The position numbers and the translations under genes were made by a program. Below, one piece after another: positions 1-6,768 of a stretch of DNA of 19,519 nt. The notes under the pieces are model-generated. The model was not told where the DNA came from and did not search any database. It worked only from the letters and a program-made list of their open reading frames with translations. Origin of the DNA: Christensenella sp. UBA7588 (GTDB taxonomy: Bacteria > Bacillota > Clostridia > Christensenellales > CAG-917). The stretch is taken from NCBI GenBank assembly GCA_002478945.1, contig DLKM01000007.1, positions 269-19,787 on the forward strand, in the 5' to 3' direction. Every line of letters starts with the position of its first letter. The first letter of the stretch is position 1.

Positions 1-30
1 TTTGTGCGGACGAAGGCGTCCAGTCACAAA
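1..30. other. Structured 3' remnant of an upstream transcript
   Basis: The first 30 bases fold into nested stems: TTTGTG (1-6) with CACAAA (25-30), and inside it GGACG (8-12) with CGTCC (17-21) closed by an AAGG loop. Two frames stay open from the left edge and stop at 49-51 and 56-58, so this may equally be the 3' end of a coding sequence. The window edge prevents a decision. It leads straight into the terminator at 45-82. Confidence 0.25.
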
Positions 31-44
31 GCACCACGAAACAG

Positions 45-82
45 CCACTAAACAGTAGATGTTTAGCGGTTTTTTTATTTTT
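45..82 (+). terminator. Rho-independent terminator of the upstream gene
   Basis: The stem CCACTAAAC (45-53) pairs with GTTTAGCGG (61-69) with one A-C mismatch and a 7-nt loop. It is followed by a T-run from 70 (seven T's, then ATTTTT). It ends whatever is transcribed from left of the window. Confidence 0.7.
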
Positions 83-106
83 CGCTACTGCTCGAAAAAT
101 CCGCGT

Positions 107-176
107 TTTGACATCAAAATAAGGAAATTTTGATGTCAAATTTGATGTCAAAAATTAAGGAAATTTTGATGTCAAA
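107..176. repeat. Array of four TTTGATGTCAAA near-palindromes
   Basis: The 12-mer TTTGATGTCAAA (TTTGA-TG-TCAAA) occurs at 129-140, 141-152 and 165-176, and its reverse complement at 107-118. A 20-bp stretch, 121-140, is repeated exactly at 157-176. The first two copies also form a perfect 14-bp hairpin (107-120 with 127-140, loop AAGGAA). The array lies between a terminator and the promoter of the B3/B4 gene, so it may be a cluster of protein-binding sites or a small intergenic repeat element. No regulator is assigned. Confidence 0.6.
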
Positions 177-261
177 ATTTCGGGTACCAATCTCCATAAA
201 TATCATAGATATTTTGCGGCGTTATATCCGATAAAAAATGCGATAACTTCGTATCTATGCG

Positions 262-288
262 TTGAAAAAACGGAAATTATGTTATAAT
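262..288 (+). promoter_or_regulatory. Putative sigma-A promoter of the B3/B4 gene
   Basis: The -10 box is a perfect TATAAT (283-288). The best -35 is TTGAAA (262-267), with a short 15-nt spacer. It lies 54 nt before the start at 342. Confidence 0.5.
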
Positions 289-341
289 ATTTTCATAAAA
301 AATATGTAACAAAAAACAAAGCAAACGAGGTTAAAACAAGT

Positions 342-1001
342 ATGGAAATACAAATAGATAAACAACTTTTTTCCGTATATTCGGAAATTAGACTGGGTGT
401 TCTTCATTTTCAAGCAGACGTGAAAGAATCCGATAATGATTTTTGGTCTTATATGGATAACGAAGTCATCCCAAAAGTGTTGTGTGCAATCGAAGGGAAA
501 GAGTGGAATGAAATTCCCGGTATAAAAGGAAGCAGGGCGGCATATAAGGCATTTGGCAGAAATCCCGGAAGATACCGAGTTTCGTCCGAAGCCCTGATTC
601 GCAGAATACGCCGCGGAGACGAATTGTACCATATCAATTCCGTCGTTGACGTGAACAATTTGATTTCGATTGAAAGCGGATTGTCTGTCGGCTCGTATGA
701 TTTGGCGCATATTCACGGAGCAATCACTTTAAGAAAAGCCGAAAACGGCGAAGGTTATAACGGAATCGGAAAAGATTTTTTGGATATGGAAAATATGCTT
801 GTGCTTGCAGACGACGAAGGAATATTCGGAAGCAGTATGTCCGATTCTACAAGAGCAATGGTAACGACCGATACCAAAGACGTTATGGTGGTTATCTACT
901 GTTTTGAAAGCGACATCGACCTGCAATCTCTTTTAGAAAATGCAAAAAATGCGTTTGAAAAGTTTTCTTGCGCGAGAAATGTCGGGACGCAAATTATATA
1001 A
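342..1001 (+). CDS. B3/B4 tRNA-binding/editing domain protein (PheT beta-like, free-standing)
   Basis: This 219-aa protein matches the B3/B4 domain of the phenylalanyl-tRNA synthetase beta chain. In PheRS that domain hydrolyses mischarged tRNA. Stand-alone versions are common in bacteria and their substrate is mostly unknown. The region around residues 64-125 has the characteristic run: GSRAAYKAFGRNPGRYR, then a RIRRG-type helix, then INSVVDVNNLISIESGL, then GSYDLAHIHG. There is no signal peptide or membrane segment, so it should be cytosolic. The start is ATG at 342, with AACGAGG about 11 nt upstream and a promoter at 262-288. It appears to be a single-gene unit, with a weak hairpin behind it at 1038-1056. 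Family placement is secure from the motif run. An editing role is inferred from the family only. Confidence 0.8.
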   Translation: MEIQIDKQLFSVYSEIRLGVLHFQADVKESDNDFWSYMDNEVIPKVLCAIEGKEWNEIPGIKGSRAAYKAFGRNPGRYRVSSEALIRRIRRGDELYHINSVVDVNNLISIESGLSVGSYDLAHIHGAITLRKAENGEGYNGIGKDFLDMENMLVLADDEGIFGSSMSDSTRAMVTTDTKDVMVVIYCFESDIDLQSLLENAKNAFEKFSCARNVGTQII

Positions 1002-1018
1002 GAGAGGAGTTATTTACA

Positions 1019-1056
1019 ATAATAATATATTATTATTCGGAAAAGTCGCTTTTTCG
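1019..1056 (+). terminator. Weak hairpins after the B3/B4 gene
   Basis: A palindrome of alternating AAT/ATT lies at 1019-1037. A second stem, CGGAAAAG (1038-1045) with CTTTTTCG (1049-1056), has a TCG loop and one G-U pair, followed by TTTG. The second stem abuts the -35 box of the next promoter. Termination here would be modest. Confidence 0.35.
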
Positions 1057-1057
1057 T

Positions 1058-1086
1058 TTGACAATTCGGTTGTATTTTGTTAAATT
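1058..1086 (+). promoter_or_regulatory. Sigma-A promoter of the L21-Prp-L27 operon
   Basis: A perfect -35 TTGACA (1058-1063) is followed by a 17-nt spacer and TAAATT (1081-1086, 4 of 6 consensus bases). The predicted start near 1093 gives a leader of about 78 nt ahead of rplU. Confidence 0.65.
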
Positions 1087-1092
1087 AGATGT

Positions 1093-1170
1093 CGAGCCGC
1101 TCGAAAGTGGTTTTTAAGTCAATCAAAGATTGCACCTATGTCGGCGAGACTGGTTAGAGGAGGTAAAACA
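1093..1170 (+). promoter_or_regulatory. L21 leader-like 5' UTR
   Basis: The leader folds into three stem-loops: CCGCT/AGTGG with a CGAA loop, CAATC (1120-1124) with GATTG (1128-1132), and a final one in which ACCT (1134-1137) can pair with AGGT (1161-1164) of the ribosome binding site, enclosing TCGG/CTGG around CGAGA. Firmicutes rplU operons carry a conserved autoregulatory L21 leader, and position and layout fit it. Assignment to that RNA family is from memory of its general form; a covariance-model search would decide. Confidence 0.5.
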
Positions 1171-1479
1171 ATGTACGCAATAGTTGAATGCGGCGGCAAA
1201 CAATACAAGGTCGAGAAAGATATGCTCGTCAAGGTCGAAAAAATCGATGCTGAAATCGGCGATGTGGTAGAACTCAAGACACTTATGTTTGTTGACGAGA
1301 ACGGCAATGTGAAAGCAGGCACCGACGCACAATCCGTCAAGGTTAGCGCAAAGGTCAACGCTCAGGACAAGTTCCCCAAAGTGTTGGTTTTCCATTACAA
1401 GTCCAAAAAGAACATCAGAAAGCGTCAAGGTCATCGTCAACCCTACACAGAGTTGAAGATTGTCTCAATCGAGGGCTAA
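1171..1479 (+). CDS. rplU: 50S ribosomal protein L21
   Basis: This 102-aa protein is full-length L21, which binds 23S rRNA in the large subunit. It opens with the typical MYAIVECGGKQYKVEKD and ends with the conserved basic stretch KNIRKRQGHRQPYTELKI. An in-frame ATG at 1138 lies inside the structured leader. The start at 1171 is preferred because AGAGGAGGT sits 7 nt upstream of it and it gives the family's usual length. It is the first gene of a three-gene operon with prp and rpmA, an arrangement conserved across Firmicutes. Its leader may let L21 control its own synthesis. Confidence 0.97.
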   Translation: MYAIVECGGKQYKVEKDMLVKVEKIDAEIGDVVELKTLMFVDENGNVKAGTDAQSVKVSAKVNAQDKFPKVLVFHYKSKKNIRKRQGHRQPYTELKIVSIEG

Positions 1480-1485
1480 TCTAAG

Positions 1486-1815
1486 ATGGTCAAAGTTAAG
1501 TTTTCAACGCGTGACGGCAAGTTTGTCGGAGTGGAATGCAACGGTCATTGCGAATATGCCGAGGAGGGCGCAGACATAGTTTGCGCGGCACTCAGTTCGG
1601 TTGTTCAGACGGCGGTGCTCGGCATTATGCAAATCGTAGGCGTGAACATCGCATACGAGACGGATGCTCAGAGCGGTTATCTGTACGCAATGTTGCCGAA
1701 GAATATGAAACCTTCGCAAGAACACGACGCCGACGTGATATTGAAAACGGCTTATTTAGGGGCGTCCGACCTCTATGAAAACTTTTCGGACTTTATATCA
1801 TTGGAGGTAGAATAA
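1486..1815 (+). CDS. prp: Ribosomal-processing cysteine protease Prp
   Basis: This 109-aa protein belongs to the Prp (YsxB) family. It shows the catalytic pair in the usual setting: His21 in the GHCEYAEEG segment and Cys33 in DIVCAALSS. In Firmicutes, Prp cuts the N-terminal extension from L27 before or during ribosome assembly. The gene starts 6 nt after rplU and stops 2 nt before rpmA, so the three are co-translated. GAGG near the end of rplU serves as ribosome binding site. The neighbouring L27 carries the matching cleavage site, which strongly supports the role. Confidence 0.93.
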   Translation: MVKVKFSTRDGKFVGVECNGHCEYAEEGADIVCAALSSVVQTAVLGIMQIVGVNIAYETDAQSGYLYAMLPKNMKPSQEHDADVILKTAYLGASDLYENFSDFISLEVE

Positions 1816-1817
1816 TT

Positions 1818-2099
1818 ATGTTTATGAATATACAATTGTTCGCTCATAAAAAAGGTACCGGTTCTTCTCACAACGGTCGCGATAGCGAATCCAAGAGACT
1901 GGGACCCAAGCGCGCCGATGGTCAATTTGTTCTCGCAGGCAACATTCTCGTTCGTCAAAGAGGCACCAAATATCATCCGGGCAACAACGTATCAATCGGC
2001 AAGGACGACACTTTGTTTGCACTTATCGACGGCGTTGTGAAATTTGAGCGTGTTGGTAAAGACAAAAAACAAGTTTCTGTTTACGCACAAGAACAATAA
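1818..2099 (+). CDS. rpmA: 50S ribosomal protein L27 with Prp-cleavable N-terminal extension
   Basis: This 93-aa L27 starts MFMNIQLF-AHKKGTGSS. The eight residues before Ala9 match the Firmicutes extension that Prp removes, leaving a mature AHKKG terminus that reaches toward the peptidyl-transferase centre. The rest (GRDSESKRLGPKRADGQ, then GNILVRQRGTKYHPGNNV) is standard. GGAGGT at 1803-1808 supports ATG 1818 over the in-frame ATG at 1824. It is the last gene of the operon and is followed by a strong terminator. Confidence 0.97.
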   Translation: MFMNIQLFAHKKGTGSSHNGRDSESKRLGPKRADGQFVLAGNILVRQRGTKYHPGNNVSIGKDDTLFALIDGVVKFERVGKDKKQVSVYAQEQ

Positions 2100-2107
2100 C
2101 GCAAACG

Positions 2108-2134
2108 ACTCCGCTCTTTAAGGGCGGAGTTTTT
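2108..2134 (+). terminator. Terminator of the L21 operon
   Basis: A 9-bp stem, ACTCCGCTC (2108-2116) with GGGCGGAGT (2122-2130) including one G-U pair, has a TTTAA loop and is followed by TTTTATAT. Confidence 0.85.
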
Positions 2135-2151
2135 ATATCCAAAAGATAATG

Positions 2152-2167
2152 CGCGCGTATACGCGCG
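2152..2167. promoter_or_regulatory. 16-bp GC-rich perfect palindrome before the OGG gene
   Basis: CGCGCGTATACGCGCG is a perfect palindrome ending 6 nt before the ATG at 2174. It could be an operator, or an RNA hairpin restricting access to the poor ribosome binding site. No regulator is known from the sequence. Confidence 0.4.
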
Positions 2168-2173
2168 AGAGAT

Positions 2174-2986
2174 ATGCAACTTACGACTTTTACGGTGCCG
2201 AAATCCGATACTTTCGACGTGGGACAAACGCTCGATTGCGGGCAGGTTTTTCGCTATGTCAAAACGGATAGCGGATACAGAGTGATTGCGCTCGGTCACG
2301 TCGCTTATTTGGACGATACTGCCGACGGCTACGTCGTTCGATGCGACGATAAGGACTTTTTTACGAGATATTTTGACTTCGATACGGACTACGCCGCCAT
2401 TCAGAGCAAAGTGCAGGACGGCGGTTTCGTGTCCGAAGCGATAGAGTTCGGCAAAGGAATACACATCCTTAGGCAAGACCCCGTCGAGAGCATTTTTTCT
2501 TTCATAATTTCGCAAAACAATCATATACCTCGTATTAAGGGGATAATAGAGAGAATTTGCGACGCTTTGGGAGAGGATATGGGCGAGTATCGCGCTTTCC
2601 CGACCGTTGAAAAACTTGCGTCCGCAGGCGTCGACTTCTATACGTCGATAGGCGCAGGGTATAGAGCGGAGTATCTCGACAGGGTGGCAAAAACGTTGCT
2701 TTGCGAGGACGTAAACGAGTGGAAAGCGTTGCCCACCGACGAGCTGCGCGCAAAACTGTTGTCTTTGCACGGCGTGGGAAGAAAAGTTGCGGATTGCGCT
2801 TTGTTGTTCGGTTTCGGCAGATTTGACGTATTCCCCGTGGATACTTGGATAAAAAAGATATACGAAAGCGAGTTCGAGGGCGCGACTCCCGAAAAAATGT
2901 CCGAATTGCTTGTGCAGAAGTACGGCGAATATGCAGGTTTTGTGCAACAATGGGTGTTTTATTGCAAAAGAGTAAAAAAAGTATAG
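2174..2986 (+). CDS. 8-oxoguanine DNA glycosylase (OGG1-like, HhH-GPD)
   Basis: This 270-aa protein is a bifunctional-type 8-oxoguanine glycosylase/AP lyase that removes oxidised guanine from DNA. The N-terminal OGG domain shows QTLDCGQVFRY (residues 18-28). SQNNHIPRIKGI (113-124) is typical of the HhH-GPD fold. The hairpin LHGVGRKVADC (198-208) carries the Schiff-base lysine K204, and PVDTW (221-225) carries the catalytic D223. These correspond to K249 and D268 of human OGG1. The annotated start lacks a good ribosome binding site (only GAGAGA) and sits just behind a 16-bp palindrome. The MutT-like Nudix gene at 15853 could act in the same oxidised-guanine pathway but is not linked. Confidence 0.9.
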   Translation: MQLTTFTVPKSDTFDVGQTLDCGQVFRYVKTDSGYRVIALGHVAYLDDTADGYVVRCDDKDFFTRYFDFDTDYAAIQSKVQDGGFVSEAIEFGKGIHILRQDPVESIFSFIISQNNHIPRIKGIIERICDALGEDMGEYRAFPTVEKLASAGVDFYTSIGAGYRAEYLDRVAKTLLCEDVNEWKALPTDELRAKLLSLHGVGRKVADCALLFGFGRFDVFPVDTWIKKIYESEFEGATPEKMSELLVQKYGEYAGFVQQWVFYCKRVKKV

Positions 2987-3012
2987 ACAAAACGTATAAA
3001 ATACGCTAAAAT
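2984..3012 (+). promoter_or_regulatory. Sigma-A promoter of the NYN-domain gene
   Basis: TAGACA (2984-2989), a 17-nt spacer and TAAAAT (3007-3012). The -35 overlaps the end of the glycosylase gene. The leader contains a bulged hairpin at 3041-3062 (CAAGT...ACTTG around CGC/GCG) just before the ribosome binding site. Confidence 0.65.
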
Positions 3013-3078
3013 AGACTTAACAATACAAAAAAGTATATCTCAAGTCCGCTTTTTGCGACTTGAAAGAGGAGAAAGATT

Positions 3079-3771
3079 ATGGCAGCAAGCAAAAAATATG
3101 TTGTTCTTGCAGATATTGAAAGCGTAAGAGTCCCCTTCAGCGTGTTCGCATCCGCTCTTGAGGAACTTTCTCGCATCGGCGAAATCGCAGCGTGCAAATT
3201 CTACGGATATTCCGCAAAACGTACCAAAGACTACGGCGAATTCATTCAAGAAAACAGCTACGACGCACTTTCGGCACTTCCCAAAAAGAGAAAAGGCAAA
3301 CTCGACCTTCGTCAAGTTATCGACGCGGCAAGACTTGCTCAATTCCCGAACATCGACGGTTTCTTCCTTATCTACGGAAACGGCGACATCACTCCGCTTA
3401 TCGCATACCTCAAGGCTTACGGTAAAGACGTTGTCGCAGGCGTTGTAGAACCCGATAAGAACTCCGTTCTCTGCAACAAGGTTATTATGCTCGACGCACA
3501 AGCGTCCACGCAAACCGTGCTTAACGCAGGTTACAAGAAAGTCAATGCGGCTCCCGTCGTAAAGAGAGCGGCTGCTCCCAAGGCACAACCCGTTCAATAC
3601 GCACCGCAACCGCAACCCGTTTATGCACAACCCGTGTATCAACAACCCGTTGCTCCGCAACCCGCACCTGCACCCGTTGCACCTCAACAAACTCAACAAC
3701 AAAGCGAAGAAGCAGCTCAAATGGCTTATTTGTTCGACCAACTCAACAAAATTATCGCAAGCGAGGACTAA
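3079..3771 (+). CDS. NYN (PIN-like) domain protein with Pro/Gln-rich tail
   Basis: This 230-aa protein has an N-terminal NYN-type nuclease fold (about 5-140) followed by a low-complexity tail. Candidate metal-binding acidic residues lie where the family has them: D12 at the end of strand 1 (VVLADIES), D76 and D82 (KLDLRQVIDAARL), and D103 after strand 4 (FFLIYGNGDITPLIAYLKAYGKDV). NYN proteins are usually RNases or RNA-binding factors. Residues about 158-208 are a PQP/VYAQPVYQQP repeat rich in Pro, Gln and Ala, then a short C-terminal helix (EEAAQMAYLFDQLNKII). AGAGGAGA lies 6 nt before ATG 3079. The regular codon use, strong promoter and UUCG-loop terminator suggest good expression as a single gene. 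Target unknown. Confidence 0.75.
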   Translation: MAASKKYVVLADIESVRVPFSVFASALEELSRIGEIAACKFYGYSAKRTKDYGEFIQENSYDALSALPKKRKGKLDLRQVIDAARLAQFPNIDGFFLIYGNGDITPLIAYLKAYGKDVVAGVVEPDKNSVLCNKVIMLDAQASTQTVLNAGYKKVNAAPVVKRAAAPKAQPVQYAPQPQPVYAQPVYQQPVAPQPAPAPVAPQQTQQQSEEAAQMAYLFDQLNKIIASED

Positions 3772-3798
3772 TCTCGCTTGTTAATCAAAACAATCTCG

Positions 3799-3828
3799 AT
3801 TCCGCATCTTCGGATGCGGAATTTTTTT
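3799..3828 (+). terminator. Terminator of the NYN gene
   Basis: A perfect 10-bp stem, ATTCCGCATC (3799-3808) with GATGCGGAAT (3813-3822), closed by a UUCG tetraloop and followed by a T-run. Confidence 0.9.
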
Positions 3829-3969
3829 ATGCATTTGCGATTTTGAAACGCATAAGAGGGCGGGGCGGGGTAACGAAAACGCTATTGAATATTGTGACAT
3901 CTTGCTGCGAACGAAAATAGACGGTTCTACTGCGGTGTATAAATTAGCTTTCGTAAAAATGCGGATATG
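3829..3969. other. Intergenic stretch with no recognisable gene
   Basis: Between the NYN-gene terminator and the convergent terminator there is no ORF with a ribosome binding site on either strand. It contains a short G-rich tract (GGGCGGGGCGGGG, 3858-3870) and a weak promoter-like pair (TAGACG, then TATAAA 14 nt later, near 3919-3944) whose spacing is too short to trust. Confidence 0.4.
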
Positions 3970-3999
3970 AAAAACCGCCGAAGAATATCGGCGGTTTTT
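3970..3999 (-). terminator. Bidirectional terminator after the 4076 lipoprotein
   Basis: A perfect 12-bp stem, AAAAACCGCCGA (3970-3981) with TCGGCGGTTTTT (3988-3999), and a 6-nt loop. The poly-T appears on both strands. On the minus strand it closes the lipoprotein gene. Confidence 0.8.
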
Positions 4000-4075
4000 G
4001 CGTGATTCGTGATTCGTTTTGGTTGTTTTGGAACGATTGAATAGTTCCGTGTAATTTGAGTCTTTGCGATAACTC

Positions 4076-4999
4076 TTATTCGGTAGGTTGAGACTCTTTC
4101 AGGGAGTTTTCATACTCGTCTATCAGGCTTTGGAAATATGACTGATAATCGGAATATTCCGTTTGCGACAGGCTGAACCAACCCATTTCTTCTTTTACGT
4201 CGCATTCCACGCCGTCGACGTTTACTTTAACTTCACGCGCAGGCACGCCGCTTTCAAGGTCGTATTCGACGTCGCCGATTGTCATTTTTATGACTTTTTC
4301 GTTTTCGGGATTACGCGCGAACGTAACGGTAAGATTTGTTTGCACAACGGGCGTTTTGTCGGACTTCAGAGCGTAATAGAGAGTGGCGGTGCAGTTTGCC
4401 GAATTTACATCGTAGTATTTATAGATATACTCGCTGTAATTCTTTTGCAAGCCGTTTCCGAGTTCGGCAAAAAACGCGCTGTTGAACGTGTAGAGTCCAT
4501 ACTTATATACCGGCACATCGGGATACGTCTTTTTGACGGTGGAAAGGTCGGTTTGGTCGCTTATTTTCGTATACGTTATGTCGTATCCGTCCCAAATTTT
4601 GCTTTCTGTCAAGCGCGAGACGAGCGTTATTTCCTTTTTCGAATCGACGTGGAACGTTTTGGGCGTTTCTCCGACGTCGGTCACGAAAGATACCAGCGTA
4701 ACTTGGTCTTTGTCGTTTACGGTATATTCGAGTTTAACTTCTTTTGCGCTGACGGGAGTGTCTTTATCCTTGTAAACGTAATAGCCGTAATCTTTTCCCG
4801 TAATTACGAGATAAGCCTCTTTGCCGTAGGCTTCAATGGTGTCGACGGTTTCTTGTTGATACTCGGTTCTCTTATCAGTTGTGAGCTTGTACGTTCCTAC
4901 TATGTTTTCCATTTTATCGGGAGTGCAGGCTACGAGTATAGCCGCGAGAACGCATATAGAGATAGCCAATAGGGCTATAAGCAAAGTTTTTCTTTTCAT
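4076..4999 (-). CDS. Uncharacterised secreted lipoprotein
   Basis: This 307-aa protein starts with a classic lipoprotein signal, MKRKTLLIAL plus a hydrophobic core, and the lipobox LVAC with lipidated Cys25, so it should be anchored on the outside of the cytoplasmic membrane. The mature part begins near IVGTYKLTTDKRTEY and is rich in Thr, Tyr, Val and Lys in a beta-strand-like pattern. Two segments (about 35-130 and 170-260) both read as beta-barrel-like. The opening after the Cys, IVGTYKLT, resembles IVGVYEMT in the smaller lipoprotein at 11326-11751, so the two may be distant relatives. AAGGAGGAG precedes the ATG, and the gene has its own promoter and terminator. No function is recognised. 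Confidence 0.8.
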   Translation of the reverse strand: MKRKTLLIALLAISICVLAAILVACTPDKMENIVGTYKLTTDKRTEYQQETVDTIEAYGKEAYLVITGKDYGYYVYKDKDTPVSAKEVKLEYTVNDKDQVTLVSFVTDVGETPKTFHVDSKKEITLVSRLTESKIWDGYDITYTKISDQTDLSTVKKTYPDVPVYKYGLYTFNSAFFAELGNGLQKNYSEYIYKYYDVNSANCTATLYYALKSDKTPVVQTNLTVTFARNPENEKVIKMTIGDVEYDLESGVPAREVKVNVDGVECDVKEEMGWFSLSQTEYSDYQSYFQSLIDEYENSLKESQPTE

Positions 5000-5023
5000 A
5001 AATCTCCTCCTTTACTTTATATA

Positions 5024-5051
5024 AGTATAGCATTTTGCGTAAAAAAGTCAA
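5024..5051 (-). promoter_or_regulatory. Sigma-A promoter of the 4076 lipoprotein
   Basis: On the minus strand TTGACT (5046-5051), a 16-nt spacer and TATACT (5024-5029). It lies 25 nt before the start codon and is divergent from the M20 peptidase promoter. Confidence 0.75.
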
Positions 5052-5098
5052 CATTGAACAAATTCGGCGAGAATTGTGCGAAAAAAACGCTACCGATA

Positions 5099-5127
5099 TT
5101 GCAAAATTCCGTATTAAATATTATAAT
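5099..5127 (+). promoter_or_regulatory. Sigma-A promoter of the M20 peptidase gene
   Basis: TTGCAA (5099-5104), a 17-nt spacer and a perfect TATAAT (5122-5127). It lies inside an upstream in-frame extension of the peptidase ORF, which argues that translation starts downstream at 5158. Confidence 0.7.
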
Positions 5128-5157
5128 ATTTTCATCAACGTTCAGGAGCGTAATGTT

Positions 5158-6567
5158 ATGTTGCTTACGACTATGATTATTCGCACGCTGTTGTGCAAGC
5201 CCAAAGAAATCGACGCGGGAGAGTATAAAGCAAGAGATTTTGACAAAAACTTGATTGCGGAACACTTGTCCCAAGCCGTTCAAATTCCCACGGTATCGAT
5301 GGTGGGCGAGTTCGAGGGCGTAGACAAGCCTTTCCACGACTATCACGCGTGGTTGGAAAAGACCTATCCGCTCATTCACAAGACTGCGGAGAAAACCGTT
5401 ATAAACAATTACAGCCTTGTGTATCGTTTCAAGGGTAAGAACGCAAAGTTGTTGCCGGGTGCTTTCCTTGCGCACCAAGACGTCGTTCCCGCGCCAAAAG
5501 AGGGTTGGGATTACGAGCCGTTCGGCGGCACGATTGACGACGGCTTTATCTGGGGCAGAGGCACGCAGGATATGAAAGGCACGATGATTTCATTGCTTGA
5601 AGCTATGGAAAAACTGTTGTCGGAAGGTTGGCAACCCGAAAGAGACGTGTATTTCTGCTTCGGTCACGACGAAGAAGCGTGGACGGAAGAAGGCGCGGCG
5701 CATATCTGCAAGTGGTTCCAAGAACAGAATATCAAACTCGAATATATCGTCGACGAAGGCGGTACGATTATCGACGGCAAAATGATAGGCGAGGACAAGT
5801 TGTTCGGTCTTATCGCAACTTGCGAGAAGGGCAATATGAATATGACTCTTACCGTTGAAAAATCGGGCGGTCACGCATCGAATCCGTCAAGACCTTCGGC
5901 GGCGGCAATTTTGGGCAAGGCACTTATAAAACTCGACAAGCATCCTATGCCCAGCAAATGGACGCCCGCAACGAAGCAAACGTTCAAATTGCTTGCGCCG
6001 CATCTCAAATTCCCGTTGAGATTCGTGCTTGTGAACAGAGATATTCTCAACCCGTTGCTCAAGTTCGTATTTAAGAAGATTCCGCTTACCAATTCGCTCA
6101 TTTCCACGACTTTCGCTCAAACGATGTTGCACGGAAGCGACGCGGAAAACGTCATTCCGCCCAAGGTTACGGCAAACATCAACACGCGTATAATCACGGG
6201 CGTTACGAGCGACGAAGTGCTTGCATACACGCAAAAACTCCTCGGCAAAAACGTCAAAGTGGAAAGACACGGCAAAGGCACGGAGGCAACCAAGGTTTCT
6301 TCCGTCGAGGCAAAACCGTGGCACGACCTCAACGTCGCAATCAAGCAAATCTTCCCGACTATGGTTACCGCGCCGTATATGTTTATCGCAAACAGCGACA
6401 GCCGTTACTACGGAGAAGTGTGCGACAATATCTATCGTTTCACGCCGTTCCTTATGACTCTCGACGACCAAAAGCGCATACACGCAATCAACGAGCGAGT
6501 CAGCATCGACGCAATGGAAAAGGCAACGCAATTCTTTGCGCAATGCCTCGAAGTTATGAACAAATAA
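5158..6567 (+). CDS. M20 family metallopeptidase (PM20D1/dipeptidase-like)
   Basis: This 469-aa dinuclear-zinc hydrolase of the M20/M25/M40 family resembles carboxypeptidase S and PM20D1, which act on peptide or N-acyl-amino-acid bonds. Motifs in order: FLAHQDVVPAP with metal His106 and catalytic Asp108; GRGTQDMKG with bridging Asp138; FGHDEEAW with catalytic/metal Glu172-Glu173; VDEGG with Asp199; SGGHAS with His239 at the lid domain; and NSDSRYYGEV plus IHAINERVS near the C terminus, where the last metal ligand is expected. The reading frame is open back to 5035, but CAGGAG 11 nt upstream of ATG 5158 and the promoter inside the extension favour 5158. There is no signal peptide. The substrate cannot be read from the sequence. 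Confidence 0.88.
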   Translation: MLLTTMIIRTLLCKPKEIDAGEYKARDFDKNLIAEHLSQAVQIPTVSMVGEFEGVDKPFHDYHAWLEKTYPLIHKTAEKTVINNYSLVYRFKGKNAKLLPGAFLAHQDVVPAPKEGWDYEPFGGTIDDGFIWGRGTQDMKGTMISLLEAMEKLLSEGWQPERDVYFCFGHDEEAWTEEGAAHICKWFQEQNIKLEYIVDEGGTIIDGKMIGEDKLFGLIATCEKGNMNMTLTVEKSGGHASNPSRPSAAAILGKALIKLDKHPMPSKWTPATKQTFKLLAPHLKFPLRFVLVNRDILNPLLKFVFKKIPLTNSLISTTFAQTMLHGSDAENVIPPKVTANINTRIITGVTSDEVLAYTQKLLGKNVKVERHGKGTEATKVSSVEAKPWHDLNVAIKQIFPTMVTAPYMFIANSDSRYYGEVCDNIYRFTPFLMTLDDQKRIHAINERVSIDAMEKATQFFAQCLEVMNK

Positions 6568-6586
6568 TCGATAATACAATTCTTTT

Positions 6587-6622
6587 GCCGCAAAGCAGTC
6601 GTTTGCTTTGCGGTATTTTTTT
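6587..6622 (+). terminator. Terminator of the M20 peptidase gene
   Basis: A perfect 10-bp stem, CCGCAAAGCA (6588-6597) with TGCTTTGCGG (6604-6613), 6-nt loop, then TATTTTTTT. The T-run merges into the first operator-like palindrome. Confidence 0.85.
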
Positions 6623-6768
6623 GCCGTTATCGGCAAAAATCGGTGTTTTTGTTCTCAACTAATTTATGAATTTTGCCGATAACGGCAAAATTCGCAAAAT
6701 ACTTTGCATCAAATCTTTACTTTTTGCCGATAAATATGAAAAATATTTCATATTCGTTGACGGCAAAA
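6619..6768. promoter_or_regulatory. Operator-like TTTTGCCG / CGGCAAAA inverted-repeat array
   Basis: TTTTGCCGTTATCGGCAAAA (6619-6638) and TTTTGCCGATAACGGCAAAA (6671-6690) are exact reverse complements of each other, and each is an 8+8 palindrome around a 4-nt centre. A third pair of half-sites, TTTTGCCG (6722-6729) and CGGCAAAA (6761-6768), encloses a perfect 9-bp AATATGAAA/TTTCATATT hairpin. The last half-site overlaps the -35/spacer of the HMA promoter. This is the expected geometry for a repressor or metal sensor with co-operative sites. The sensor is not in the window. Confidence 0.6.

Noticed and set aside
5035..5157. N-terminal extension of the M20 peptidase
   Set aside because: The extension covers the divergent promoter region and this gene's own TTGCAA/TATAAT promoter. 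The RBS CAGGAG supports the start at 5158.
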